DNA from: an uncultured Ruminococcus sp.
GTDB lineage: Bacteria; Bacillota_A; Clostridia; Oscillospirales; Ruminococcaceae
Direction: 5' to 3'
Length of the DNA stretch: 44,522 bases
Assembly (NCBI GenBank): GCA_900315975.1
Contig: ONBA01000021.1
Location: 1-44,522, forward strand
Each line of letters begins with the position of its first letter. Position 1 is the stretch's first letter. Positions 26,953 to 33,677 of the stretch are shown here, piece by piece. A program made the translations under genes and the position numbers. The notes beneath the pieces are model-generated. The model ran no database searches. It worked only from the letters and a program-made list of their open reading frames with translations, and was not told the DNA's origin.

Positions 26953-27871
26953 TCTTTTTTCTTGCAGCAAATGCAGCAACGAATGCAACACCTACAGCTG
27001 TAACAGCTATACCTGCACCTGCGTCACCTGTTTTAGGTGCAGCAGCGGAAGTAGTTGCAGCCTTAGTAGTTGAAGTTGAAGCCTTGGTAGTTGTTGTAGC
27101 AGAAGAAGTTGTTGTTGTAGCAGCTTCCTCAGAAGTGGTTGTCTCGGCAGGCTCAGAAGTGGTAGTTTCCCCGCCCTTTACGTTAGCAACGAAAACAGGA
27201 GCAACGAGCTTTATGCTGTCAGACTTTGCACTGATAACGTTCTTGCCTGCGTCCTCTATCTTTACCTTTACCTTACCCTCGGCATCGGTCTTGTACTCAG
27301 TTTCCTTGCCGTTGATAGTGATAACAGCGTTCTCGACAGGCTTTCTCAGCTCAGTGTAGTTTTCGCCGTAGGAAACATATGTAAGAGTGAGTTCTATCTC
27401 GTCGCCTTTTTCAGCGTCAGCGCACTTCTTGTCGAAGTAGCTGTAGAGGTCGTCAAACTTAGCTGCATCAGTGTAGATGAAAGCGTTGATGTGGTCACCC
27501 TCTTCGAGAGTATCAAAGAGACCGTTTGCGAACACGTCGTTTTTAAGATATCCGTAAGAACCCTGATTCTCTATGCCCCAGAGCTTAACAATGGACTGTC
27601 CCCATGAAGTTTCCTCTGTAGCAAAGCCTTCCTTACCGCCCTCGAACTTTTCGTCGTGGGTGATGATGAAAGCGTCGTTGAAAGTGAGTTTACCGTCGTT
27701 ATCAACGTCAGTTACCTTGATATCCTCGTCAGCAAGAACTAGGTCGCCCTTGTTGTCGACAATAGTGATGTCAACGTTTACAGGTTCTTTTTCAGCTGCA
27801 TAAGCACTGAATGACATTGCGGAACATGAGAGCAGCATAGCAGCTGCTGCAACTGCGATAGACTTCTTCAT
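26942..27871 (-). CDS. cell-surface protein with DUF4430-like domain and sorting-signal-like C-terminus
   Basis: This 309-residue protein has a signal peptide (1-25), then a domain (about 30-150) with DVDNDGKLTFNDA, a calcium-loop-like DxDxDG motif, followed by SIVKLWGIENQGSYGYLKND and EEGDHINAFIYTD. The last two resemble the DUF4430-type ligand-binding family seen near B12 transporters. A small beta domain (160-240) follows, then a long Thr/Ser/Ala linker and PKTGD, a hydrophobic helix and a basic tail, as in sortase substrates. It is the first gene after the cobalamin riboswitch, so a role in surface capture of B12 is likely but inferred. Start at 27871 has TTTAGGAGAG 8 nt upstream. Confidence 0.75.
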   Translation of the reverse strand: MKKSIAVAAAAMLLSCSAMSFSAYAAEKEPVNVDITIVDNKGDLVLADEDIKVTDVDNDGKLTFNDAFIITHDEKFEGGKEGFATEETSWGQSIVKLWGIENQGSYGYLKNDVFANGLFDTLEEGDHINAFIYTDAAKFDDLYSYFDKKCADAEKGDEIELTLTYVSYGENYTELRKPVENAVITINGKETEYKTDAEGKVKVKIEDAGKNVISAKSDSIKLVAPVFVANVKGGETTTSEPAETTTSEEAATTTTSSATTTTKASTSTTKAATTSAAAPKTGDAGAGIAVTAVGVAFVAAFAARKKNED

Positions 27872-27901
27872 AATATCTCTCCTAAATAAATTGTAGGGGG
27901 C

Positions 27902-27925
27902 AAAAAAAATCCGGAAATATCCGGA
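27902..27925 (-). terminator. riboswitch-controlled intrinsic terminator
   Basis: On the minus strand TCCGGA-TATT-TCCGGA is followed by eight T residues, placed between the cobalamin aptamer and the first start codon. This fits transcriptional attenuation when the vitamin is bound. Confidence 0.8.
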
Positions 27926-27949
27926 AGCACACGAAAATGACCCACCCAT

Positions 27950-28096
27950 AACAGATAGGGAATAACTGCGCTCTTCCTTGCCCAAAAGCGTTACGACCAG
28001 TATAGTCTGACGAGCGACCCGGCTTGCGGCAAATACCGCTCACGGTAGTGACTGCTGCGACGGTTTTTCACCGTACTTCCCTCAGTTTCAGACCAT
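27950..28096 (-). ncRNA. cobalamin riboswitch aptamer
   Basis: On the minus strand the leader contains the cobalamin aptamer hallmarks in order: GAGGGAAGTACGGTGAAA, then CCGTCGCAGCAGTCACTACC (compare the family core GGTG-AA-TCC ... GC-GC-CC-CACT), then AAGCCGGGTCGCTC and the B12 box GTCAGACTATACTGG. It lies right after a consensus promoter and before a terminator and the B12 uptake genes. The boundaries are approximate; a covariance search would fix them. Confidence 0.88.
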
Positions 28097-28103
28097 ATAC
28101 ATA

Positions 28104-28132
28104 ATTATAGCATAGTGTGGTTCTTTTGTCAA
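28104..28132 (-). promoter_or_regulatory. promoter of the B12 uptake operon
   Basis: Perfect TTGACA (28127-28132) and TATAAT (28104-28109) on the minus strand with a 17-bp spacer. The start site would fall just before the riboswitch aptamer, so the promoter is strong and control is left to the RNA. Confidence 0.9.
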
Positions 28133-28155
28133 GTAAATAGCAAAATCACATAAAA

Positions 28156-28187
28156 AAGTAAGAGCAGCGACCAAACTGCTCTTACTT
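28156..28187 (-). terminator. terminator of the Pro/Glu/Lys-repeat protein gene
   Basis: The 12-bp inverted repeat AAGTAAGAGCAG / CTGCTCTTACTT with an 8-nt loop is followed by TTTTTTA on the minus strand. It separates this gene from the B12 operon promoter downstream. Confidence 0.88.
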
Positions 28188-28267
28188 GTCATGTTTCTAT
28201 AGTCAATGTAGGGAAATTGGGTATATTCCGGATAATAGCAAGGGAACCGGAAAAAGTGGGTCAGTGA

Positions 28268-29071
28268 TTATTCAGCTTCAACAGCCTCAGTTGTCTCTTC
28301 AGCTTCAGCCTTAGGACCGTGCTTAGGACCCTTCGGAGGCTCGGGCTTAACCTTCTCGTCCTTCTCGGGAGCAACAGGCTTCGGAGGCTCAGGCTTTACC
28401 TTTTCGTCCTTCTCGGGAGCAACAGGCGGCTCAGGCTTTACAGCTTCCTCACCCTCAGCAGGCTTCGGAGGCTCGGGCTTAACCTTTTCTTCCTTCTCAG
28501 GCTTAATCTTCTCGTCCTTCTCGGGAGCAACAGGCGGCTCAGGCTTTACTGCTTCCTCACCCTCAACAGGCTTCGGCGGCTCAGGCTTAACCTTCTCGTC
28601 CTTCTCAGGAGCAACCGGTGCAGCGGGGAGTTTAGCCTCGAGGTTGTTCTTGATGAAATCGAACCAAGCTTCTTTGCTCTCAGCGTCCTTGAAATCCTTT
28701 GCTTCTACATCAAATGTGCCGTTGATAGTGTCAACGATTTCTTTCTTTCCAACGTGCTTAGCAGGCTTCTTAGCCTCGTCCTTCTCAGGCTTAGCAGCTT
28801 CTTCCTTCTTGTCCTCGGGCTTTACGAGCTCGGGAGCAGCTTCCTCAGCGGGAGCGGGTTTCTCAGCGTCTTCAGCAGCAGGAGCAGTTGCAGCTTCCTC
28901 AGCTTCTGTAGCAGCTTCCTCAGCCTCTGTTGTAGCCTCTGCAACGATAGCGGGCTTGTCCTCAGCCTTGTCCTCAGTGAGGGTCTTTGCAGCGAAAGAT
29001 GTAACTCCTGTTGCAGCTGAAATTGCTGATACTGCTGCGATTGCAGCGATGAGTGTTCTTCTGTTTTTCAT
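28268..29071 (-). CDS. secreted Pro/Glu/Lys-rich repeat protein
   Basis: This 267-residue protein has a signal peptide (1-28), then an Ala/Glu-rich segment (30-100), a short folded-looking segment (about 105-145; VGKKEIVDTINGTF, KEAWFDFIKNNLEAKL) and a long repeat region (about 150-255). The repeat region is built of units such as APEKDEKVKPEPPKPVEG and EEAVKPEPPV. The repeats are nearly identical at the nucleotide level, which suggests recent expansion. The composition suggests an extended, highly charged wall- or surface-associated stalk. No enzymatic motif is seen. The promoter matches that of sigI, so it is a likely SigI target. AAAGGAG precedes ATG. Confidence 0.8.
   Translation of the reverse strand: MKNRRTLIAAIAAVSAISAATGVTSFAAKTLTEDKAEDKPAIVAEATTEAEEAATEAEEAATAPAAEDAEKPAPAEEAAPELVKPEDKKEEAAKPEKDEAKKPAKHVGKKEIVDTINGTFDVEAKDFKDAESKEAWFDFIKNNLEAKLPAAPVAPEKDEKVKPEPPKPVEGEEAVKPEPPVAPEKDEKIKPEKEEKVKPEPPKPAEGEEAVKPEPPVAPEKDEKVKPEPPKPVAPEKDEKVKPEPPKGPKHGPKAEAEETTEAVEAE
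28313..28615 (-). repeat. in-gene tandem repeats (Pro/Glu/Lys units)
   Basis: Degenerate tandem units of about 50-100 bp within the repeat protein gene differ at only a few bases between copies (for example the segments encoding PEPPVAPEKDEK). Such DNA can expand and contract by slippage or recombination. Confidence 0.8.
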
Positions 29072-29149
29072 GATTAAGACTCCTTTAAATTAAATTTCCG
29101 TGTCCGGATTCAGCCCTGAAGCATTGTCTTCCGGGCTTCTGTTAATAGT

Positions 29150-29178
29150 TTACGGAGCAGATTTTCCAAAAAAGGGGT
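29150..29178 (-). promoter_or_regulatory. predicted SigI-type promoter of the repeat protein gene
   Basis: On the minus strand ACCCC (29174-29178) and CGTAA (29150-29154) are separated by exactly 19 bp containing TTTTTTGGAAAAT. The same arrangement precedes sigI itself. Known SigI promoters have a C-rich -35 and a CGWA-type -10. Confidence 0.7.
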
Positions 29179-29253
29179 AACTCTGAAAAAATTTTCATAA
29201 ATTTTTCCGTATACCTGTTATACGCTGCAAATACATATCCCCCCACAAATAGA

Positions 29254-29276
29254 AAAGACTGCATAACGCAGTCTTT
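29254..29276 (-). terminator. terminator of the sigI-rsgI operon
   Basis: Inverted repeat AAAGACTGC / GCAGTCTTT (loop ATAAC), followed on the minus strand by a T-rich CTATTTG stretch, just downstream of the rsgI stop codon. Confidence 0.75.
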
Positions 29277-29286
29277 CCTGGGTGGT

Positions 29287-30315
29287 TTAATGAGATTTGG
29301 AGATTTCATTTTTATCGTGCCGCTGTACATTATGTCCGGCAGGCGGAGGCTCGGGAGCTGTACGTCCGTTTTCATGCGGTGCGGCAGGCGGTTCAGCCTT
29401 ATCGGGAGCAGTCTGTCCCTTGCCGGGTTCGGCAGGTTTAGGCGGTTCCGCATTCTGACCGGCAGGCGGTGCAGCAGGAGCAGGCTTTTCAGGCACGCTG
29501 CCGTCAGCAGGCTTTGCTGCCGGTGGTTCAGGCGCAGGCGGATTCTGCTCAGGCGGCTTCGGTGTATCGACCGGTGCTTCCGCCGGTTTCTTTGCATCAG
29601 GTGCTGCCGGAACCGGTACAGCTGTAGTCGCACGCACTTCCTCATGCTTTTCATCGGCATGGGTATGCGGTTTTGCTGGCTCAGGTGCAGGAGCTGTCGC
29701 TGCGGGAACAGGTGGTTTCGGCGGTTCGTGTGGCGGTTCGCCCTTTATTTCCTTGACCTCGGGATTGAGGTCATGCTTGGCTATCTCAGTCTCAAACTCC
29801 TGCTTGTAGGTATCGTATTTTTTACTGTCGGCAGGAAGCAGGACTTCAACAGTGTCGCCGCTTGAAATATAGCCATTTTCTATCTGAAACTCAAGAATGT
29901 CCGAGGCGAGGTCGACTCTGTTGTCGTCAACCTTGTGATTCTCCTTGAACTTCCTGATTATCTCCTTGCCTTCTTCGGTGTCACTTGTGATACTTACTAC
30001 ACTGCCCTTGCTGTCAAGCTCCATTCTTATGTCGGCAGCAGCTGACACGAACACTACCGTATGCGGTTCTTCGGGAGCTTTCATGAAGAAGTGCATACCC
30101 GCAAGACTTACTATGGCAAAGCACGCAGCAGCGGCTATAGTCCGTACTATAAACCTGCGGCTTACAGAGGGAGAGTGCTTATCAGTGTCCATAAGAACAG
30201 GGTCTGTAACTACCTGTCCGACCTCGTAATGCATATTTGCGGCATTAACGAAACGCGATTCCTCGTCCATGAGTACAGCGTAGCCTTCATGGCATTCCAT
30301 CACTAAATATTTCAT
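29287..30315 (-). CDS. rsgI: RsgI-type anti-sigma factor
   Basis: This 342-residue membrane protein binds and restrains the sigma factor encoded by the overlapping sigI gene. The N-terminal cytosolic RsgI domain (1-50; KYLVMECHEGYAVLMDEESRF) is followed by one membrane helix (about 55-78). Next comes the conserved juxtamembrane external domain (about 85-165; EGKEIIRKFKENHKV, ENGYISSGDTVEVLL) and a long Pro/Ala-rich tail (about 190-342). Where RsgI proteins usually carry the Asn-Pro self-cleavage site before the Glu, this one reads ADIRMEL (Asp95-Ile96). No carbohydrate-binding module is seen. Start 30315 has GGAGGGGAGAA just upstream. Confidence 0.85.
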   Translation of the reverse strand: MKYLVMECHEGYAVLMDEESRFVNAANMHYEVGQVVTDPVLMDTDKHSPSVSRRFIVRTIAAAACFAIVSLAGMHFFMKAPEEPHTVVFVSAAADIRMELDSKGSVVSITSDTEEGKEIIRKFKENHKVDDNRVDLASDILEFQIENGYISSGDTVEVLLPADSKKYDTYKQEFETEIAKHDLNPEVKEIKGEPPHEPPKPPVPAATAPAPEPAKPHTHADEKHEEVRATTAVPVPAAPDAKKPAEAPVDTPKPPEQNPPAPEPPAAKPADGSVPEKPAPAAPPAGQNAEPPKPAEPGKGQTAPDKAEPPAAPHENGRTAPEPPPAGHNVQRHDKNEISKSH

Positions 30316-31034
30316 GCATTCTCCCCTCCTTTCAGTACCTGCATTATGTGTCCGCGGAGTATCTCGTAGCCGTTGGTGCATATCAGAAGCACTGCTACGA
30401 GGTACCTTCTGTGACGTTCGAGAGTTTTTCGCTCTACCTGTGCGCCGTCAGCGAGTTTAGCTATCGGGACCCGCTTTGTACGGAGAAATTCTTCAAGTAT
30501 CTCCGGTGTACTGCGGGCATAGTAAACAGCCTTCTGACAGCTTTCAAGCGTTCTCTGCTGTTTGGGTGAATTGTCGGCAATGTCCTGCATGGAAACTCCG
30601 AAATCGTTCATCTGTGCAGAGAGTTCAGCTATTTCCTGTTTAGTCGCCTCACGCATATCCGCTTCTTCAAAGCTGTCGTGGTCGTCGGCGATAGTATCTA
30701 TCATATCAGGTTTATCATCGGACGTATCGTCCAGTGAAATATGTATCCTGTTACGTTTTTCCTTGCGGTAATGGTCTATCAGACGGTTCTTTATCTTCAT
30801 TGCGGCAAATTTCAGAAACGAGCCGCGAAGTCTCGAATAATCGCGTATAGCCTCGTAGAATGCGAACATCGCTATACTCAGTTCATCGTCACTCTGGTCG
30901 GGCGGACGGTTTATGAATTTAGACGTCTCCGACTTGATGAACGGCATATATGCCGCGATAAGTTCATCGGCGGCAGAGTTGTCTTTTTTTGCCTGATAGA
31001 CTTGGGTCATGATTTGATGTGTATCCGGATCCAT
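30312..31034 (-). CDS. sigI: RNA polymerase sigma factor SigI
   Basis: This 240-residue alternative sigma factor is of the SigI type. The N-terminal sigma2-like region (about 20-95) includes DELSIAMFAFYEAIRDYSRLRGSFLKFA and KNRLIDHYRKEKR; the C-terminal DNA-binding region (about 180-240) includes IAKLADGAQVERKTLERHRRYLVA. In Bacillus SigI belongs to the heat response; in cellulolytic clostridia several SigI/RsgI pairs sense extracellular polysaccharide. It overlaps rsgI by 4 nt. The promoter resembles SigI promoters, which indicates autoregulation. Confidence 0.9.
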   Translation of the reverse strand: MDPDTHQIMTQVYQAKKDNSAADELIAAYMPFIKSETSKFINRPPDQSDDELSIAMFAFYEAIRDYSRLRGSFLKFAAMKIKNRLIDHYRKEKRNRIHISLDDTSDDKPDMIDTIADDHDSFEEADMREATKQEIAELSAQMNDFGVSMQDIADNSPKQQRTLESCQKAVYYARSTPEILEEFLRTKRVPIAKLADGAQVERKTLERHRRYLVAVLLICTNGYEILRGHIMQVLKGGENA

Positions 31035-31062
31035 TCAGATCACCCCCGTATCTTAATATAGA

Positions 31063-31091
31063 TTACGCAGTGTATTTTTCAAAAGTGGGGT
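31063..31091 (-). promoter_or_regulatory. predicted autoregulated SigI-type promoter of sigI-rsgI
   Basis: Minus strand ACCCC (31087-31091) and CGTAA (31063-31067) are spaced by 19 bp, with TTTTGAAAAAT in the spacer. It matches the promoter of the Pro/Glu/Lys-repeat gene in sequence and spacing. Confidence 0.7.
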
Positions 31092-31106
31092 ATTACAAAA
31101 TTATTT

Positions 31107-32123
31107 TCAGACTTTACTGAAAAGCCCCTTCAAAGCCTTTGACGAAAGACATTCGCGCTCGTAAAAAGCGTCGGCAAGGAAGATGAGATTATCCTCACTG
31201 TATTCAGTTTCCTTTGAGTAATTTTTCGCAGTCCACGCACAACCCGAAAGTTCTTCACAGCCTTCAAAGTTCCAAAGATAGCCGATAGTCCACGTACTAA
31301 GCACTGCAAACCTCACCCGCGATACTACCTCGCCGTCAAAAGTACCCTTCATGAAATAGCGGTAGATGAAGTAGTGTGCGACTTTTCTCAGCCACTCCTC
31401 GTGTACCTGACAGACTCCCTTAAACTGGTCGGCGGCGGAAATACACTTATTTATATATGGCTGCCATTTCTCGTCGATAGGCTCAAGCTCGGTGAAAATG
31501 CTCAGTACCTCCGCAATATCGGGACATTCCGTCTCAGCTGAACGCTTCCACGACGGCAGTCTGTACGTTCCCCTGTCGATATTGCTTTGCAGAGAGTCGG
31601 CGAAGTCCACAAGTGAACGCATCTCAGCGGCAAAGTCACTGCCTTGCAGATGAGTGAAAATTTCCTCACGCGCTTTAAGCAGAAGCTCATACAGCATAGG
31701 GTCGTAGCTGCCGCAGTCCTCATCGGGAACTTCCCACTCGTCAAATCCGAAACCGCCTGACAGAACAAGTCTTGCAGCCTCCTCGCAGCACAGTCCGATA
31801 CCGCCCTCCTTGACACTCCCGAACCACTCGTAGTACCGCGGGTGGTCGGTACAAATCTGACAAAGGCAGTTCTCGCCAAGCTCGGTGTAAATATCGCAGA
31901 GTCCGCTCTCGTTCAGAAAAGGACACCTGTCATCTGCCTGAAGAATAAAGCTGCCGTCGGAGATACTGCTTCGCAGACGTTCACCGAAGTCGCCGCCGGT
32001 ACTCTCGTATATTTCGGCAGTTTCGGGGTCTATATCTATCTCCCAGCCGATACAGCAGCTGTCGCGGCACTTGTCGGCTATGCAGCGGAATTCACGGTAA
32101 TACTCCGGCACACGGTAAATCAT
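31107..32123 (-). CDS. FliB-like lysine N-methylase family protein
   Basis: This 338-residue protein belongs to the family annotated as flagellin lysine-N-methylase. The N-terminal Cys-rich region is diagnostic: FRCIADKCRDSCCIGWEIDID, then CPFLNESGLCDIYTELGENCLCQICTDHPRYYEWF and GLCCEEAARL. These cysteines probably bind a metal centre, and the family is likely radical/iron-dependent or zinc-chelating. No flagellar gene lies in the window, so flagellin need not be the substrate. The start overlaps the stop of the NTF2-like gene by 4 nt. Confidence 0.8.
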   Translation of the reverse strand: MIYRVPEYYREFRCIADKCRDSCCIGWEIDIDPETAEIYESTGGDFGERLRSSISDGSFILQADDRCPFLNESGLCDIYTELGENCLCQICTDHPRYYEWFGSVKEGGIGLCCEEAARLVLSGGFGFDEWEVPDEDCGSYDPMLYELLLKAREEIFTHLQGSDFAAEMRSLVDFADSLQSNIDRGTYRLPSWKRSAETECPDIAEVLSIFTELEPIDEKWQPYINKCISAADQFKGVCQVHEEWLRKVAHYFIYRYFMKGTFDGEVVSRVRFAVLSTWTIGYLWNFEGCEELSGCAWTAKNYSKETEYSEDNLIFLADAFYERECLSSKALKGLFSKV

Positions 32124-32497
32124 TCCGAAAGCTCCGATATGCGGACGTCCGTGAACTTCCAGCCGTCTGCGGACTTGCGGAGTGTCGGCTTAACGGCAAG
32201 TCTGCGCTTGCAGCGGTCAGTACCATAAATCTCGCAGTCAACAGTGAGTTTGCCGATAACGAACGCACTGTCGCCTATAACGCGCAGGTCGGCACTGATA
32301 TCCCCTGCCGTGAAAATACGGAACCTTCCGGCTGCTATGTCGGAAATAAACTCGCTTCCCGACTGCGATTTTCCGGTCATTATATGGTGCACAGCAAAGC
32401 TCCTGTCAGCCATTTCTGTGAGGGCGGCAGAGTTCTGTTCAGCAATGGCACTCAGAAATGCACCGAACAGGTCTCTTACTATTACTTCGTCGTTCAT
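32120..32497 (-). CDS. NTF2-like (SnoaL/DUF4440-type) small protein
   Basis: This 125-residue protein has the pattern of the NTF2-like cone fold: an N-terminal helix pair (VRDLFGAFLSAIAEQNSAALTEM), then beta strands containing SGSEFISDIAAG, DSAFVIGKLTVDCEIYG and a C-terminal DGWKFTDVRIS. Such proteins are small enzymes or ligand binders; the role is unknown. Start 32497 is chosen because CGGAGGTATTTCC lies before it, and the longer open frame would begin upstream of the promoter. It forms an operon with the FliB-like gene. Confidence 0.65.
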   Translation of the reverse strand: MNDEVIVRDLFGAFLSAIAEQNSAALTEMADRSFAVHHIMTGKSQSGSEFISDIAAGRFRIFTAGDISADLRVIGDSAFVIGKLTVDCEIYGTDRCKRRLAVKPTLRKSADGWKFTDVRISELSE

Positions 32498-32522
32498 TGG
32501 AAATACCTCCGTTTTTTCTCTA

Positions 32523-32551
32523 ATTATACCACATATAGTGGCTGTTTTCAA
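32523..32551 (-). promoter_or_regulatory. promoter of the NTF2-like / FliB-like operon
   Basis: Minus strand TTGAAA (32546-32551) and TATAAT (32523-32528) are spaced by 17 bp, 26 bp before the start codon. It lies back to back with the araC-like promoter. Confidence 0.8.
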
Positions 32552-32560
32552 TATATTGTG

Positions 32561-32589
32561 TTGCATTTTTTAAGATTCTATGTTATAAT
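32561..32589 (+). promoter_or_regulatory. promoter of the AraC-type regulator
   Basis: TTGCAT (32561-32566) and TATAAT (32584-32589) are spaced by 17 bp. The expected start site (about 32596) falls at the first in-frame ATG, so that ATG would be leaderless and the TTG at 32627 with a ribosome binding site is preferred. Confidence 0.75.
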
Positions 32590-32626
32590 TATATTAATGA
32601 CCTATCACAGGACCGAGGTGACATTG

Positions 32627-33499
32627 TTGGAACATCACGAACCGGAAGCTTTCCGCAGCAGACTCTCTCAGCGTATCATAAACACTCCTTCTCCGGCTGC
32701 TAAAAGTGCCTTTTTTTACCTGCACGAAATCGGCAGTATCATGCCCGATGACGCTTTTACTACTCAGCTCCGCGCCGGCGACTCTTTTATTATCGCCGCT
32801 GTTACATCAGGCTCAGGCGAGCTGAATATAAACGGCAATACTTTCATGCTCTCTGAGGGCGACTGCTTTTTCATCGACTGCCGTTCTCCGTACTACTGCA
32901 AGAGTTCGGCTGTTGACCCGTGGGCGGTAATGTGGGTGCACTTCAACGGTGCGACTTCAAGCCAGTACTACGAGCATTTTCTCAGCCACTCCGGAAACGT
33001 GTTCCGTCCCTCATTTTTCGACAAGGTAGTATCAGCGATGAATGAACTAATAGCTGTAAATACCGCTGATTCGCCTGATTCAGAGGTTCTCACCTCAAAG
33101 CTTCTCGTCGATATCCTTACCCTTGCTCTCACTTTCAGTTCATCGTCTGACAGGTTCGACACTGCTCTCAAACAGAAGCTTGCCGCTGTAAACCGCTATA
33201 TCGACGACAATTTCAGTACCGACATCTCACTCGAAAAGCTTTCGTCCGAGTTTTACATAAGCAAGTTCTACCTCACCCGCGAATACAAAAAAATCTACGG
33301 CAGAACTATCTTCCAGCACGTTATCTCCTGCCGTATAAACTACGGAAAACAGCTCCTGCGCTTCTCCGATAAATCGGTCGAGGAAATAGCTCACCTCTGC
33401 GGTTTCAACGACCAGAGCTACTTCGCAAGACAGTTCAAAAAAGCCGAAAACCTCACCTGCTTCGCCTACAGAAAAATATGGCGCGATGGTACTATGTAA
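32627..33499 (+). CDS. AraC-family transcriptional regulator
   Basis: This 290-residue DNA-binding protein has an N-terminal cupin-like sensing domain (about 30-130; GSGELNINGNTFMLSEGDCFFI) and a C-terminal pair of AraC helix-turn-helices (about 185-285; SLEKLSSEFYISKFYLTREYKK and SVEEIAHLCGFNDQSYFARQFKK). It probably responds to a sugar or similar metabolite. I place the start at TTG 32627, which has GAGGTG 6 nt upstream. An ATG at 32597 lies at the transcription start and lacks a ribosome binding site. The gene is divergent from the NTF2-like operon, which it may regulate. Confidence 0.88.
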   Translation: MEHHEPEAFRSRLSQRIINTPSPAAKSAFFYLHEIGSIMPDDAFTTQLRAGDSFIIAAVTSGSGELNINGNTFMLSEGDCFFIDCRSPYYCKSSAVDPWAVMWVHFNGATSSQYYEHFLSHSGNVFRPSFFDKVVSAMNELIAVNTADSPDSEVLTSKLLVDILTLALTFSSSSDRFDTALKQKLAAVNRYIDDNFSTDISLEKLSSEFYISKFYLTREYKKIYGRTIFQHVISCRINYGKQLLRFSDKSVEEIAHLCGFNDQSYFARQFKKAENLTCFAYRKIWRDGTM

Positions 33500-33502
33500 A
33501 AT

Positions 33503-33530
33503 AGCCGCACTTTATGTACTGCTAACAGAG
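33503..33530. repeat. hairpin-like direct repeat, left copy
   Basis: AGCCGCACTTTATGTACTGCT after the araC stop is a near copy of AGCCGCACATTATGTACGGCT at 33623-33643. The two flank the palindromic element at 33531-33614. Only the right copy still makes a good hairpin. Confidence 0.6.
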
Positions 33531-33614
33531 TGTTCAAAAAGTCCAGTTTCGTATGGAAGCAACACGGGCGAACAGTGTTCGTCCGACAATTATTGCTTCA
33601 AATCCAGTTTTTAC
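33531..33614. repeat. dispersed palindromic repeat, copy 2
   Basis: This 84-bp element starts TGTTCAAAAAGTCCAGTTT and ends with the inverted relative AAATCCAGTTTTTACA. In the middle it has GGGCGAACAGTGTTCGTCC. It is the reverse-oriented partner of 10651-10738. Inverted ends of about 30 bp (with GAAGCAA on both arms) make it MITE-like. No coding capacity. Confidence 0.7.
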
Positions 33615-33620
33615 AGTCTA

Positions 33621-33653
33621 AGAGCCGCACATTATGTACGGCTCTGTTTTTCT
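33621..33653 (+). terminator. terminator after the AraC-type gene
   Basis: AGAGCCG / CGGCTCT with an 11-nt loop is followed by GTTTTTCT. It is the right-hand copy of the hairpin duplicated around the palindromic repeat. Confidence 0.75.
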
Positions 33654-33677
33654 ATATCTCCCGATTGCTCCATTCCC

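Noticed and set aside
27872..27985. N-terminal extension of the sorting-signal protein gene reading through the leader
   Set aside because: The extra residues are translated from the riboswitch terminator and expression platform. The start at 27871 has a proper ribosome binding site and is followed at once by a signal peptide.
28319..29020. Long open frame on the plus strand opposite the Pro/Glu/Lys-repeat gene
   Set aside because: It is a by-product of the repeat composition (Leu/Arg-rich translation), with no ribosome binding site, and lies antisense to a gene with a clear signal peptide, promoter and terminator.
29142..29660. Arg/Leu-rich frame overlapping rsgI on the same strand
   Set aside because: Composition is that of a shifted reading of the Pro-rich tail; it has no ribosome binding site or domain.
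32384..32626. Extended N-terminus of the AraC-type regulator
   Set aside because: It would begin upstream of the promoter and inside the divergent gene. The TTG at 32627 has a ribosome binding site and lies downstream of the expected start site.
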